The notes under the pieces were generated by a model. The model was not told the origin of the DNA, made no database searches, and was given only the letters and a program-made list of their open reading frames with translations. Below, in pieces: positions 35,162 to 43,353 of a DNA stretch of 64,000 nt (position 1 is its first letter; the number at the start of each line of letters is the position of its first letter). The DNA lies in assembly GCA_965279125.1 (NCBI GenBank), contig CBDIHL010000030.1, positions 13,109 through 77,108 of the forward strand, written 5' to 3'. Origin of the DNA: Dinoroseobacter sp965279125. Lineage in GTDB: Bacteria > Pseudomonadota > Alphaproteobacteria > Rhodobacterales > Rhodobacteraceae. A program made the position numbers and the translations under genes.

Positions 35162-36181
35162 TTATTGCAAGATCGCATTCTCCCACTCCTGCAAGAACTG
35201 CTGCCGCTTCAGCCGGTCCAGAAAGACCAGCAGTCCCGGCCCCAACCGGATGGGGCGCAGCGCGTTGTCGCCGGGAAACGCATCCGGATCGATGGGTGGG
35301 AATGGATCGCGGCCCCCATTGCCTGCATTCCAGCCCGCCGCGATCAGGTAATCCACGAAGCGCCCCCCCAGATCGGGACGCGCACCGCTGGCCGGGATCA
35401 GGGCCGAGCGGAGCATCAGGGTGGTGAAATCCGATGGCTCGATAATCTGGATCGTCTCGCCCAATGCGGCGCGCGCCGAGGCGTAGCTGCCCAGCACGTT
35501 GTACGCGACTGCAATGCGGCCCGTGCTGACATCCTCGATCATATCCGACGAGCAACAATAGAGCTGCGCGCCGAGCGCGCCCATCACCTCCGTCAGGCGC
35601 CAATAGGTGTCGGAGCTGCGCGCATCTTGGGTGGCAAACAGGTAGCCAAGCCCGGAGGCGCGCACATCATAGGTGCCAACGCGGCCCGAAAACCGGTCTG
35701 GATGGGCGCGCAGGGTGGCGATCAGCTGTTGGCGCGTCTGCGGGACCTCAAGCCCGGCAAAGGCCTCGGGCGAGATGACGATGGCCGCACTTTCCTGGGT
35801 GAAGGCAAAGACCTGATCGCGCCATGTGCCAAAATCCGGAAGCGCCTCGGTCTGGGCGGAGCTGTGCGTGCGTGCAAATCCGTCATTGGCCAGCTTGGTT
35901 TGCAAATCCATCGCCGACGAGATGGCCACGTCGAACGCAGCGCCCGTGCTGATCGCGGCCATCACCTGGCTGGAACTGGCGGTGACGTAATCGACGGCAA
36001 TACCGGGATTTGCAGCCTGAAAAGAGCGCACGAGCGGCGCGAAGAGGTCGGTATCGGCGGTTGAGATCACCCGCAGGGTATCGGCCCCGTCCGCCGGGAA
36101 GAGCGTTTGATCCTCGATCTCGAACGCTTGGGCTGCCAGCGCCAGAACGCCTAGGACAGCGGCAAGGATAGGGACACGCAT
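35162..36181 (-). CDS. periplasmic substrate-binding protein in the TctDE-type operon
   Basis: A 339-residue class II extracellular solute-binding protein with a signal peptide (MRVPILAAVLGVLALAAQA). The mature part reads like the Fe(III)/2-aminoethylphosphonate-binding group (LRVISTADTDLFAPLVRSFQAANPGI; VAYNVLGSYA). No ABC permease or ATPase lies nearby. Its start lies 31 bases inside the 3' end of the histidine kinase gene, so it is made with the two-component system. This suggests it is a periplasmic ligand receptor for the kinase rather than a transporter part. That role is inferred from context. Confidence 0.85.
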   Translation of the reverse strand: MRVPILAAVLGVLALAAQAFEIEDQTLFPADGADTLRVISTADTDLFAPLVRSFQAANPGIAVDYVTASSSQVMAAISTGAAFDVAISSAMDLQTKLANDGFARTHSSAQTEALPDFGTWRDQVFAFTQESAAIVISPEAFAGLEVPQTRQQLIATLRAHPDRFSGRVGTYDVRASGLGYLFATQDARSSDTYWRLTEVMGALGAQLYCCSSDMIEDVSTGRIAVAYNVLGSYASARAALGETIQIIEPSDFTTLMLRSALIPASGARPDLGGRFVDYLIAAGWNAGNGGRDPFPPIDPDAFPGDNALRPIRLGPGLLVFLDRLKRQQFLQEWENAILQ

Positions 36182-37530
36182 GCGCCACCTCCGGGGTTGG
36201 AATTGCCAAATGTCAGCGCACCGCCATGGGCGCGCGCCACCTCGTCCACAATTGTGAGGCCGAGGCCCGATCCTACGGTGCCTTCGGCGTTTGTCCCGCG
36301 TGCAAAGCGCTCGCGCAGACGGTCCTCGCCGCCTTGGGGAAAGCCCGGACCACCATCGCGCACATGCAAGGTCAGGCTCTGGACGCCGGGTTCCAGCGAG
36401 ATGCGGATCGCACTGTCGCGAGGCGAGTATTTGATCGCGTTGTCGACAATATTGCTGACCGCATTTTGCAGCAAGATCCGGTCGCCATTGGCGCTGAGCT
36501 GGGGCAGGGGGTCCACGGTCAGGTCGATGTCTTTCAGCTCGGCCACAGGCCCGAGGCGGTCGACCACCTCGTGGATCAGCGCCGGAATATCGACCGCCAC
36601 TTGCGCCAACTGATCGGCGCGCAGGCTGACCATGGCGTGATCCAGAAGCTGGCCTGCCGCGCGGCTGCTTTCGTCGATGGCGCGGATCATGTCTTTCAGC
36701 GAGGCGCGGTTCTCCGACCGCTCCACCCGGCGCAGGGCGACCTCGGCTTGGGTGCGCACGGTGGCCAGCGGCGTGCGGACGCGGTGGGCAGCTTCGGCGA
36801 TGAACTCCTCAGATCGGCTGAGCGAGGTTTGCAACCGCGCGATAAAGGAATTGAGCGATGAGACCAGCGGGGTCATCTCGTCCGGCACGGGCGCTGTGAC
36901 CGGGCGCAGATCGTCGGGGCCGCGCCTTGAGACGGCATCAGTCAAGCGGTTGACGGGGCGCACAGCGCTTTGGGCGGCCAGCAAAGCCAGAAGGGCGGCA
37001 ATGACGAAGAAGCCCACACCCATCAGCAAGGACGTGCGGGTGATCTGCGCCAGGATCGCCTGTTGGCGGTCGCGGGTTTGGGCGACGGTGACGAACATGC
37101 GCGCGGTGCGGCCCTCGACACTCAGCTGGCGGGTGCCGGTGACGAACCGCACGTCTTCGCCGCGATAGGCCGTGGTCTCGAAGCGCTGGCCATTGGCGTT
37201 GAACCCGGATTTCGACACCGGCAGATCGTCATATCCGGTCAGCACCTCATCGCCGATCTTGACGGTATAGAACACCCGGTCATCGCTGAGCGTGCCGAGC
37301 ATCGACAGGGCGGTATAGGGGATATCGACGCTGATCTCGCCCGCGCGCACGGAAGCCGCATCGAGGATCGAGGTGACGGAGGCCACAAGGATGCTGTCCT
37401 GCGCCTGCTGGGCCAGATCGCGCGCGAAGTTCTGCACCACAAGATAGAGGATCGCAGCCAGCAACGCCGCCGAGCCGACAAGCTGCACCGTCAGGCGGCG
37501 GCGGATGGAGCTTGTGCGCAGCCAGATCAT
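36151..37530 (-). CDS. sensor histidine kinase, TctE-like
   Basis: Membrane sensor kinase of 459 residues. Two membrane helices (about 14-34 and 166-187) flank a periplasmic TctE_N-type sensor domain; HAMP (about 188-240), HisKA with phospho-acceptor His249 in EAAHRVRTPLATVR, and HATPase_c with NAIKYSP, DGGPGF and GSGLGLTIV boxes follow. The name TctE fits because the response regulator is TctD-like and the tctCBA genes are divergently transcribed next door. Its stop lies 10 bases beyond the response regulator and its 3' end overlaps the binding protein gene by 31 bases. Confidence 0.92.
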   Translation of the reverse strand: MIWLRTSSIRRRLTVQLVGSAALLAAILYLVVQNFARDLAQQAQDSILVASVTSILDAASVRAGEISVDIPYTALSMLGTLSDDRVFYTVKIGDEVLTGYDDLPVSKSGFNANGQRFETTAYRGEDVRFVTGTRQLSVEGRTARMFVTVAQTRDRQQAILAQITRTSLLMGVGFFVIAALLALLAAQSAVRPVNRLTDAVSRRGPDDLRPVTAPVPDEMTPLVSSLNSFIARLQTSLSRSEEFIAEAAHRVRTPLATVRTQAEVALRRVERSENRASLKDMIRAIDESSRAAGQLLDHAMVSLRADQLAQVAVDIPALIHEVVDRLGPVAELKDIDLTVDPLPQLSANGDRILLQNAVSNIVDNAIKYSPRDSAIRISLEPGVQSLTLHVRDGGPGFPQGGEDRLRERFARGTNAEGTVGSGLGLTIVDEVARAHGGALTFGNSNPGGGACVSLSLPLS

Positions 37531-37540
37531 TCGAGGGCCC

Positions 37541-38209
37541 TCATTCGGGCGCCGTCAAACGGTAGCCAAGGCCGCGCACGGTGGTGATCTCGACGGCACT
37601 GGCGGCAAGGTGCTTGCGCAGGCGACCCACATAGACCTCGATGGCGTTTTCAGACACGTCCTCCTCATAGGAAAACAGCCGGTCCACCAGCTTGGTTTTC
37701 GAGAAGATCATGCCGGGCGCACCCAGAAACACCTCCAGCAAGCGCAGTTCCTTGTTGCGCAGCGAGATACGCGCGCCGCCCACATCGAGCACGCCGGCGA
37801 GGGGGTCAAACTCCAGATCACCGAATCGCTTGATGTTGGAACTGGCCCCACCCCGGCGGCGCAAAACGGCGCGCACGCGGGCTTCCAGTTCGGAAAAGTC
37901 GAAAGGTTTTGTCAGGTAATCATCCGCGCCAAGATCAAGCATCCCAACCCTGTCCGACACCTCCGACCGGGCGGTCAGAACGATCACCGGCGTCTCGTTC
38001 TGGGCGGCGCGGTGGCGGGCGAGAAACGTGCGCCCGTCGCCATCGGGCAGCATAATATCCAGCAAAATCAAGTCGTAATCCGTGGTGGCGGTGTAGTCTT
38101 CGGCCGCATCAATCCGGGCCGCGTGATCGACCACATGCCCGTCCAGCGTCAGGCGATCCACCACGGCGGCGGCGAGTTGTGCGTTGTCTTCGACCAGCAG
38201 AAACCGCAT
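37541..38209 (-). CDS. tctD: OmpR-family response regulator, TctD-like
   Basis: A 222-residue response regulator. The receiver domain has the phosphorylated Asp51 in LILLDIMLPDGDG, acidic MRFLLVEDN start and ADDYLTKPF with the signalling Lys; the C-terminal winged helix includes RNKELRLLEVFLGAPGMIFSK and IEVYVGRLRKHL. In Salmonella TctD controls the tctCBA citrate transporter. Here its ATG faces tctC across 96 bases. It is first of three co-oriented genes: regulator, kinase, binding protein. Confidence 0.93.
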   Translation of the reverse strand: MRFLLVEDNAQLAAAVVDRLTLDGHVVDHAARIDAAEDYTATTDYDLILLDIMLPDGDGRTFLARHRAAQNETPVIVLTARSEVSDRVGMLDLGADDYLTKPFDFSELEARVRAVLRRRGGASSNIKRFGDLEFDPLAGVLDVGGARISLRNKELRLLEVFLGAPGMIFSKTKLVDRLFSYEEDVSENAIEVYVGRLRKHLAASAVEITTVRGLGYRLTAPE

Positions 38210-38305
38210 CCCCTTTCCCTTTCCGTGACAGGCTCGTGTCAGCAAATCGTGGTTGCTTGCCAACAAGGGCGGCAACGTCGGCCCTTTGTCAATTGGGAGG
38301 AAACC
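38210..38305. promoter_or_regulatory. tctD/tctC divergent control region
   Basis: Within 96 bases are two inverted repeats: TGACA-GGCTCG-TGTCA (38226-38241) and CTTG-CCAA-CAAG (38256-38267). Both lie between the two start codons. Either could be the site for the TctD-like regulator, controlling both its own operon and the transporter. GGGAGG at 38295-38300 is the tctC ribosome site. Confidence 0.5.
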
Positions 38306-39292
38306 ATGACGAAATTGAACCTGACCCGCCGGGTCATGGTGGCTGCAACCGCGGCCGCACTGAGCTTTGGCACCCCTGCACTCGCAGGCGGCCATCAAGT
38401 TGTAGACAGCATTCACTTCCTGATCCCCGGCGGTGCCGGTGGTGGTTGGGACGGCACAGCGCGCGGCACGGGCGAAGCTCTCGTGGGCGCGGGCCTTGTT
38501 GGCAGCGCATCGTATGAGAACATGTCCGGCGGCGGCGGTGGCAAAGCCATTGGCTACCTGATCGAGAACGCCGAAAGCCAGCACGGCACTTTGATGGTCA
38601 ACTCCACCCCCATCGTGATCCGCTCGCTGACCGGCGTTTTCCCTTATAACTTCTCGGATCTGACCCTCGTGGCAGGCACCATTGGGGATTACGCAGCGAT
38701 CGTTGTGAATGCTGATAGCGAGATCAACTCGATGGCCGATCTGGTCGCGGCCTATAAGGCCGATATGGGCGGCACGGCGATGGGCGGCGGGTCCGTTCCC
38801 GGCGGCATGGACCACCTTGTGGCAGCCATGGTGATGAAAGCGGCGGGCGAAGATCCAACGGCCGTCAAGTACATCCCCTATGATGCAGGCGGCAAAGCCA
38901 TGGCAGCACTTCTGTCGGGCGAGATCGCAGCACTTTCCACCGGTTTCTCCGAGGCCGTGGCCTTGGCTGAGGCGGGCGAAGTGAAGATCATCGGCGTCAC
39001 AGCACCTGAGCGTGTGGATGCGTACGCAGACGCGCCCACGATGATGGAGCAGGGCATCGACACCACGTTTGTGAACTGGCGTGGCTTCTTCGGCGCACCC
39101 GGTATGCCCGAAGAGACGGTTGCGGCTTACCAGATGGCGCTTGAGAAGATGTATGAAACCGAAGAGTGGGAAGCCGTCCGTGCCGCAAATGGCTGGGTGA
39201 ACATCCACAATTCCGGCGAAGACTTCCGCACCTTCCTGACCGAGCAAGAGCAGGTCATCGGTGATCTGATGCGCGAGCTGGGCTTCCTCTAA
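38306..39292 (+). CDS. tctC: tripartite tricarboxylate transporter substrate-binding protein
   Basis: Periplasmic receptor of a TTT system. The 328-residue protein has a signal peptide (MTKLNLTRRVMVAATAAALSFGTPALA), the ligand loop IHFLIPGGAGGGWDGTARG and the second conserved region MGGGSVPGGMDHLVAAM. The GGSVPGG variation belongs to the citrate-type branch in my recollection. GGGAGG precedes the ATG. It begins the tctCBA-CoA-transferase-lyase-AbrB run. Citrate or a related tricarboxylate is the likely ligand, strengthened by the downstream lyase. Confidence 0.93.
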   Translation: MTKLNLTRRVMVAATAAALSFGTPALAGGHQVVDSIHFLIPGGAGGGWDGTARGTGEALVGAGLVGSASYENMSGGGGGKAIGYLIENAESQHGTLMVNSTPIVIRSLTGVFPYNFSDLTLVAGTIGDYAAIVVNADSEINSMADLVAAYKADMGGTAMGGGSVPGGMDHLVAAMVMKAAGEDPTAVKYIPYDAGGKAMAALLSGEIAALSTGFSEAVALAEAGEVKIIGVTAPERVDAYADAPTMMEQGIDTTFVNWRGFFGAPGMPEETVAAYQMALEKMYETEEWEAVRAANGWVNIHNSGEDFRTFLTEQEQVIGDLMRELGFL

Positions 39293-39350
39293 AGCGCTGG
39301 GCTTCACGACAAACGGGCGTCCGCATAAGCGCGGGCGTCCACCTTGCAGA

Positions 39351-39369
39351 GGGCCATTGCATAAGGCCC
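39351..39369 (+). terminator. hairpin between tctC and tctB
   Basis: GGGCC-ATTGCATAA-GGCCC forms a five-base stem 58 bases after the tctC stop. There is no T run. Such hairpins often protect the binding-protein mRNA or lower expression of the membrane parts. A similar hairpin lies between dctP and dctQ. A GGGCGTCC direct repeat also precedes it. Confidence 0.4.
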
Positions 39370-39399
39370 CGCACATTCAATTTCAGGGGGGAGAGGACC

Positions 39400-39888
39400 A
39401 TGGCGCTGGATCGTTGGATCGCGCTGATCATTCTTATGATCTGCCTCGTTTATGGCTACACAGCCTTTTTCACGATGGACCAAGGCATGGCCCCGTTCAT
39501 GCGCCGCAACCCGGTTTGGCCCTCTACATTCCCCAAGATCCTGTCGGTTCTGGCGATTATCTGCTGCCTTCTGATCCTTTTGGGGTTCGAGAAAGGCGCG
39601 GGAGGCCCGAAAGACGGCGACATCGATTACACGCGCCTTGGTGACTACAAGGTCGGCCAAGCGGTCCTGCTGTTGGCGCTAATGGTGGCTTATGCGTTGT
39701 TGCTGCGCCCGGCGGGGTTCCTGCTGGCCACGAGCGGTTTTCTGATCTTCGGCGCGGTCCTTCTGGGCGAGCGGAAATTCATCGTCCTGATCCCCGTCGC
39801 GGTCATTGCCGCAGGCTCGATCTGGTATCTGGTGCAAGAGGTTCTGGGCATCTTCCTGCGCCCCTGGCCCTTCTTTTTGGGGACGTAA
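39400..39888 (+). CDS. tctB: tripartite tricarboxylate transporter small membrane subunit
   Basis: A 162-residue protein with four hydrophobic helices, the size and layout of TctB. The N-terminal DRWIALIILMICLVYGYTAFF and a cytoplasmic loop (EKGAGGPKDGDIDYTRLGDYK) fit the family. GGGGGGAGAGG lies upstream. It precedes tctA by three bases. Confidence 0.9.
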   Translation: MALDRWIALIILMICLVYGYTAFFTMDQGMAPFMRRNPVWPSTFPKILSVLAIICCLLILLGFEKGAGGPKDGDIDYTRLGDYKVGQAVLLLALMVAYALLLRPAGFLLATSGFLIFGAVLLGERKFIVLIPVAVIAAGSIWYLVQEVLGIFLRPWPFFLGT

Positions 39889-39891
39889 GTT

Positions 39892-41409
39892 ATGCTCGAA
39901 GGACTTATGATTGGCCTGTCGACGGCCTTCTCGCTGACCAACATTCTGATGGTCATCGGCGGCTGCCTGATCGGCACCTTTATCGGCATGTTGCCGGGCC
40001 TCGGCCCCATGAGCATCATCGCCATCATGATCCCCGTCGCCATCACGCTGGGCGATCCATCGGCGGCAATCATCTTGCTGGCGGGCGTCTATTACGGCGC
40101 GATCTTCGGCGGATCGACCTCGTCCATCTTGATCAACGCGCCCGGAGTTGCCTCCACCGTGGCCTCCAGTTTCGACGGCTATCCGCTGACGCGCCAAGGC
40201 AAGGCCGGAAAGGCGCTGACCGTCGCTGCGATTTCCAGCTTTGCGGGCGGCACCATAGGCGCGATCTTGTTGATGATCTTCGCGCCCATGCTGGCCTCGG
40301 TGGCGCTGCTGTTTCACTCGGCGGAGTATTTCGCGCTGATGGTCGTGGGCTTGTCGGCCATCGCGGCCTTTGCAGGCACCGGCCAAGTCGGCAAAGCGCT
40401 GTTGATGACGATCTGCGGCTTGATGCTGGCCACCATCGGCGAGGGGGCCTTGTTCAACCTGCCGCGCTTCACCATGGGCGTGATGGACCTGCAATCGGGC
40501 ATTGGCTTTATCACGCTGGCCATGGCGATGTTCGCGTTGCCCGAGGCGCTCTATCTCGTGCTCGATCCGAACCGGTCCAAGACCGAAGGCGGGACGAACG
40601 AGATCAAGGACCTGCGCATCACGGGCGCGGAGGCGAAATCCATCGCCCCCGTCATTGGTCGTCAATCCATCCAAGGCTTCTTGATCGGGGTTTTGCCCGG
40701 TGCAGGGGCCACAATCGCCAGCTTCCTCGGCTATGCGGTCGAGCGTAATATCGCGCCCAAGGCGGATCAGGACCAGTTCGGCAAAGGCTCGCTAAAGGGC
40801 CTCGCCGCCCCTGAATCGGCCAATAACGCCGCCTGCACAGGCTCGTTCGTGCCCCTCCTGACGCTGGGCATTCCGGGCTCCGGCACCACGGCGATCTTGC
40901 TGGGCGCGCTGATTGCGCTGAACGTCACGCCGGGTCCGCGCTTGATGATTGATCAGCCTGAGATCTTCTGGTCGGTGATTATCTCGATGTATTTGGGCAA
41001 TGTGGTGCTGTTGATCCTGAACCTGCCGCTTATCCCCTACATCGCCAAAGTCCTGTCGGTCCCGCGCACTTACCTGATCCCGTTCATCCTGTTTTTCACG
41101 CTGATGGGCGCGTATATCGGGCAGAACAACGCGACCGAGTTGTTGATCCTCGTGGGTCTCGGGATTGCCGCGACGATCCTGAAATTCGCTGACTATCCGC
41201 TGGCCCCTTTGCTGATTGGGTTCATCCTTGGGTCGATGCTCGAGAACAACTTCTCACGCTCCATGCAGCTTTACGATGGGTTCGGCTTCATCCTCGAGCG
41301 TCCGATGACCATGGGCCTGCTGGCACTGGCGGTGTTCCTTGTGGTGCTGCCCAGCTACCGGGCGCGCCGCGCGCGTTTGCGCCAAGAGGGTGTTGCGGAT
41401 GGCGACTGA
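39892..41409 (+). CDS. tctA: tripartite tricarboxylate transporter large membrane subunit
   Basis: The 505-residue carrier with about 12 helices. GTFIGMLPGLGPMSIIAIMIP and GGSTSSILINAPGVASTVASSFDGYPL are the conserved TctA signatures, repeated in the second half as GVLPGAGATIASFLGYAVER and AAPESANNAACTGSFVPLLTLGIPGSGTTAILLGAL. Together with TctB and TctC it forms a sodium- or proton-driven importer. Its 3' end overlaps the CoA-transferase gene by 11 bases. Confidence 0.96.
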   Translation: MLEGLMIGLSTAFSLTNILMVIGGCLIGTFIGMLPGLGPMSIIAIMIPVAITLGDPSAAIILLAGVYYGAIFGGSTSSILINAPGVASTVASSFDGYPLTRQGKAGKALTVAAISSFAGGTIGAILLMIFAPMLASVALLFHSAEYFALMVVGLSAIAAFAGTGQVGKALLMTICGLMLATIGEGALFNLPRFTMGVMDLQSGIGFITLAMAMFALPEALYLVLDPNRSKTEGGTNEIKDLRITGAEAKSIAPVIGRQSIQGFLIGVLPGAGATIASFLGYAVERNIAPKADQDQFGKGSLKGLAAPESANNAACTGSFVPLLTLGIPGSGTTAILLGALIALNVTPGPRLMIDQPEIFWSVIISMYLGNVVLLILNLPLIPYIAKVLSVPRTYLIPFILFFTLMGAYIGQNNATELLILVGLGIAATILKFADYPLAPLLIGFILGSMLENNFSRSMQLYDGFGFILERPMTMGLLALAVFLVVLPSYRARRARLRQEGVADGD

Positions 41410-42583
41410 GGCGGCTGGCCCCCTCGCGGGGGTTCGCGTTCTTGATCTGACCAACGTGCTTGCCGGGCCTTATGCGTGCTACCAACTGGCCCTGATAGGG
41501 GCCGAGGTTGTGAAGGTTGAGCGCCCCGGCACGGGCGATCTGGCGCGCCAGCTTGGGGCTGATCCGGCGCGCTCGGCTGCGAATATGGGGATCAGTTTTC
41601 TGGCGCAGAATGCCGGGAAGGCGTCGGTGACGCTGAACTTGAAGGCGGATGCGGGCAAGGACGTTTTGAAGCGTTTGGTCGTCGGGGCCGACGTGGTGGT
41701 CGAGAATTACCGCCCCGGCGTGATGGACCGTCTAGGGGTGGGCTACGAGGTGCTGCGCGCGGTCAATCCGCGCCTCATCTACTGCGCGATTTCGGGCTTC
41801 GGGCAGGATGGCCCGTGGAAGGACAACCCGGCCTATGACCAGATCGTGCAAGGCGTGTCCGGCGTCATGAGCGTGACCGGCGATGCCTCAAGCGCGCCCC
41901 TGCGCGTCGGCTATCCGCTGGCCGATACGATGGGCGGGATGACGGCGGCATTTGCGATTGCTTCGGCGTTGAATGCCAGCCCGCGCGGGGCGTTCCTCGA
42001 TGTGTCGATGACGGATGCGGTGCTCTCCTCCATGGGGTGGGTCGTGTCGAACCACCTGATCGGGGGCGTCGATCCACAGCCGCAAGGCAACGAGAATTTC
42101 ACCTCCGCCCCCTCGGGCACTTTTGCGACTGCTGACAAGCCGATCAACATTGCGGCCAATCGGGACGAACAATGGCAGGCGCTGGCGATGCATCTGGGGC
42201 GCGGTGATCTGCTCGCCGATCCTGATTATGCCGCGCGCGAGGACCGCAAACGCAACCGCCATGCGCTGCGCGCGGCCCTTGAAGAGACCTTGAGGACGCA
42301 GACTGCTGCCCATTGGGTGGACGCGCTCTCGGCGCTGGGCGTGCCCACCGGGCCGGTCCTCAGCGTCAGAGATATCCTGACCGAGCCGCAAATCCGCGAC
42401 CGCGATGTGCTGGCGACCTATGGGGACTTGCGGCTGCTGGCCGCCCCGGTCATCGTTGATGGCTCCCGGCCCAAAGCCACAAGCGCGCCGCCGGAGTTGG
42501 GCCAAGACAATGCGCGGATTTACGGCGCGCTCGGGCTGGATGCAGCTGCGCTGGACACCTTAAAGGCGGAGGGCGTGATATGA
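41399..42583 (+). CDS. class III CoA-transferase (CaiB/BaiF family)
   Basis: Moves CoA from one acid to another. The 394-residue protein opens with GPLAGVRVLDLTNVLAGPYACYQLALIGAEVVKVE, the family signature, and has ENYRPGVMDRLG and YCAISGFGQDGPW. Asp176 in PLADTMGGM is in the position expected for the catalytic Asp. The ATG at 41399 lies within tctA and its stop overlaps the next start by four bases. With a citryl-CoA-lyase-like gene right behind, it likely makes the CoA thioester of the imported acid. The CoA donor is unknown. Confidence 0.9.
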   Translation: MATEAAGPLAGVRVLDLTNVLAGPYACYQLALIGAEVVKVERPGTGDLARQLGADPARSAANMGISFLAQNAGKASVTLNLKADAGKDVLKRLVVGADVVVENYRPGVMDRLGVGYEVLRAVNPRLIYCAISGFGQDGPWKDNPAYDQIVQGVSGVMSVTGDASSAPLRVGYPLADTMGGMTAAFAIASALNASPRGAFLDVSMTDAVLSSMGWVVSNHLIGGVDPQPQGNENFTSAPSGTFATADKPINIAANRDEQWQALAMHLGRGDLLADPDYAAREDRKRNRHALRAALEETLRTQTAAHWVDALSALGVPTGPVLSVRDILTEPQIRDRDVLATYGDLRLLAAPVIVDGSRPKATSAPPELGQDNARIYGALGLDAAALDTLKAEGVI

Positions 42584-43353
42584 GCGGTAGCGACGTTTCC
42601 GACTGGTGGCGCACCTCGATCATCGAGATGGAGCCGGGCAAGATCGCGCTGCGCGGCCATCCGATCGAGGATCTGATCGGCGCGGTGTCCTTTCCGCAGA
42701 TGATCTGGCTGATGCTGCGCGGCGATATCCCCACCGAGGACCAAGCGCGGCTGTTCGAGGCCGCCCTCGTCTCGGCGGTCGATCATGGCCCGCAAGCCCC
42801 CAGTATTGCGGCCGCAAGGATGGCGGTGACCTGTGGATTGCCCCTCAACAGCGCGATGGCGAGTGCGGTCAACATGTTGGGCGATGTGCATGGCGGGGCG
42901 GGCGAGCAGGCGGTGGAGCTTTATCACCACGTCGCCGCTTTCGACGGGTCGCTGCCAGAGGCGCTGGACGCGTGGACGCAGGCGCGCGGCAAGATCATCC
43001 CCGGTTTCGGTCACCGCTTTCACAAACCCGTCGATCCGCGCGCGCCGCGTTTGATGACGTTGGTGCGCGAGGCGGCCCGCGCAGGCGTGTGCGACGGGCG
43101 GTTTGCCAACCTCGCCGAGGCAATCGAGGTCGAGATCAGCACCCGCAAAGGCACGCCCCTGCCGATGAATATCGACGGGGCAACGGCGGTGATCTATGCC
43201 GAGTTGGGCTTTGCCCCGCCGTTGGCGCGGGGGCTGTTTTGCCTGTCGCGTTCGGTCGGGATCCTCGCCCATGCGTGGGAGCAGACCGAGCAAGGTGGGC
43301 GCAACAAAGGGCCAACACCCCCCAATTACAGATGGACCTATGACGGCGATTGA
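42580..43353 (+). CDS. citryl-CoA lyase-type protein (short citrate-synthase homologue)
   Basis: A 257-residue protein of the citrate synthase superfamily, much shorter than citrate synthase itself. The catalytic triad is preserved: His104 in DVHGGAGE, His145 in PGFGHRFHKP and Asp199 in MNIDGATAV. This short architecture is known for citryl-CoA lyase, which splits citryl-CoA into acetyl-CoA and oxaloacetate. It is coupled to the upstream CoA-transferase by an ATGA overlap and to the AbrB gene by a 14-base overlap. Its location next to tctCBA suggests a citrate-like substrate; homocitrate or citramalate analogues cannot be excluded. Confidence 0.85.
   Translation: MSGSDVSDWWRTSIIEMEPGKIALRGHPIEDLIGAVSFPQMIWLMLRGDIPTEDQARLFEAALVSAVDHGPQAPSIAAARMAVTCGLPLNSAMASAVNMLGDVHGGAGEQAVELYHHVAAFDGSLPEALDAWTQARGKIIPGFGHRFHKPVDPRAPRLMTLVREAARAGVCDGRFANLAEAIEVEISTRKGTPLPMNIDGATAVIYAELGFAPPLARGLFCLSRSVGILAHAWEQTEQGGRNKGPTPPNYRWTYDGD

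Noticed and set aside
35162..36181. Part of an iron ABC importer
   Set aside because: No permease or ATPase gene is adjacent and the gene overlaps a sensor kinase.
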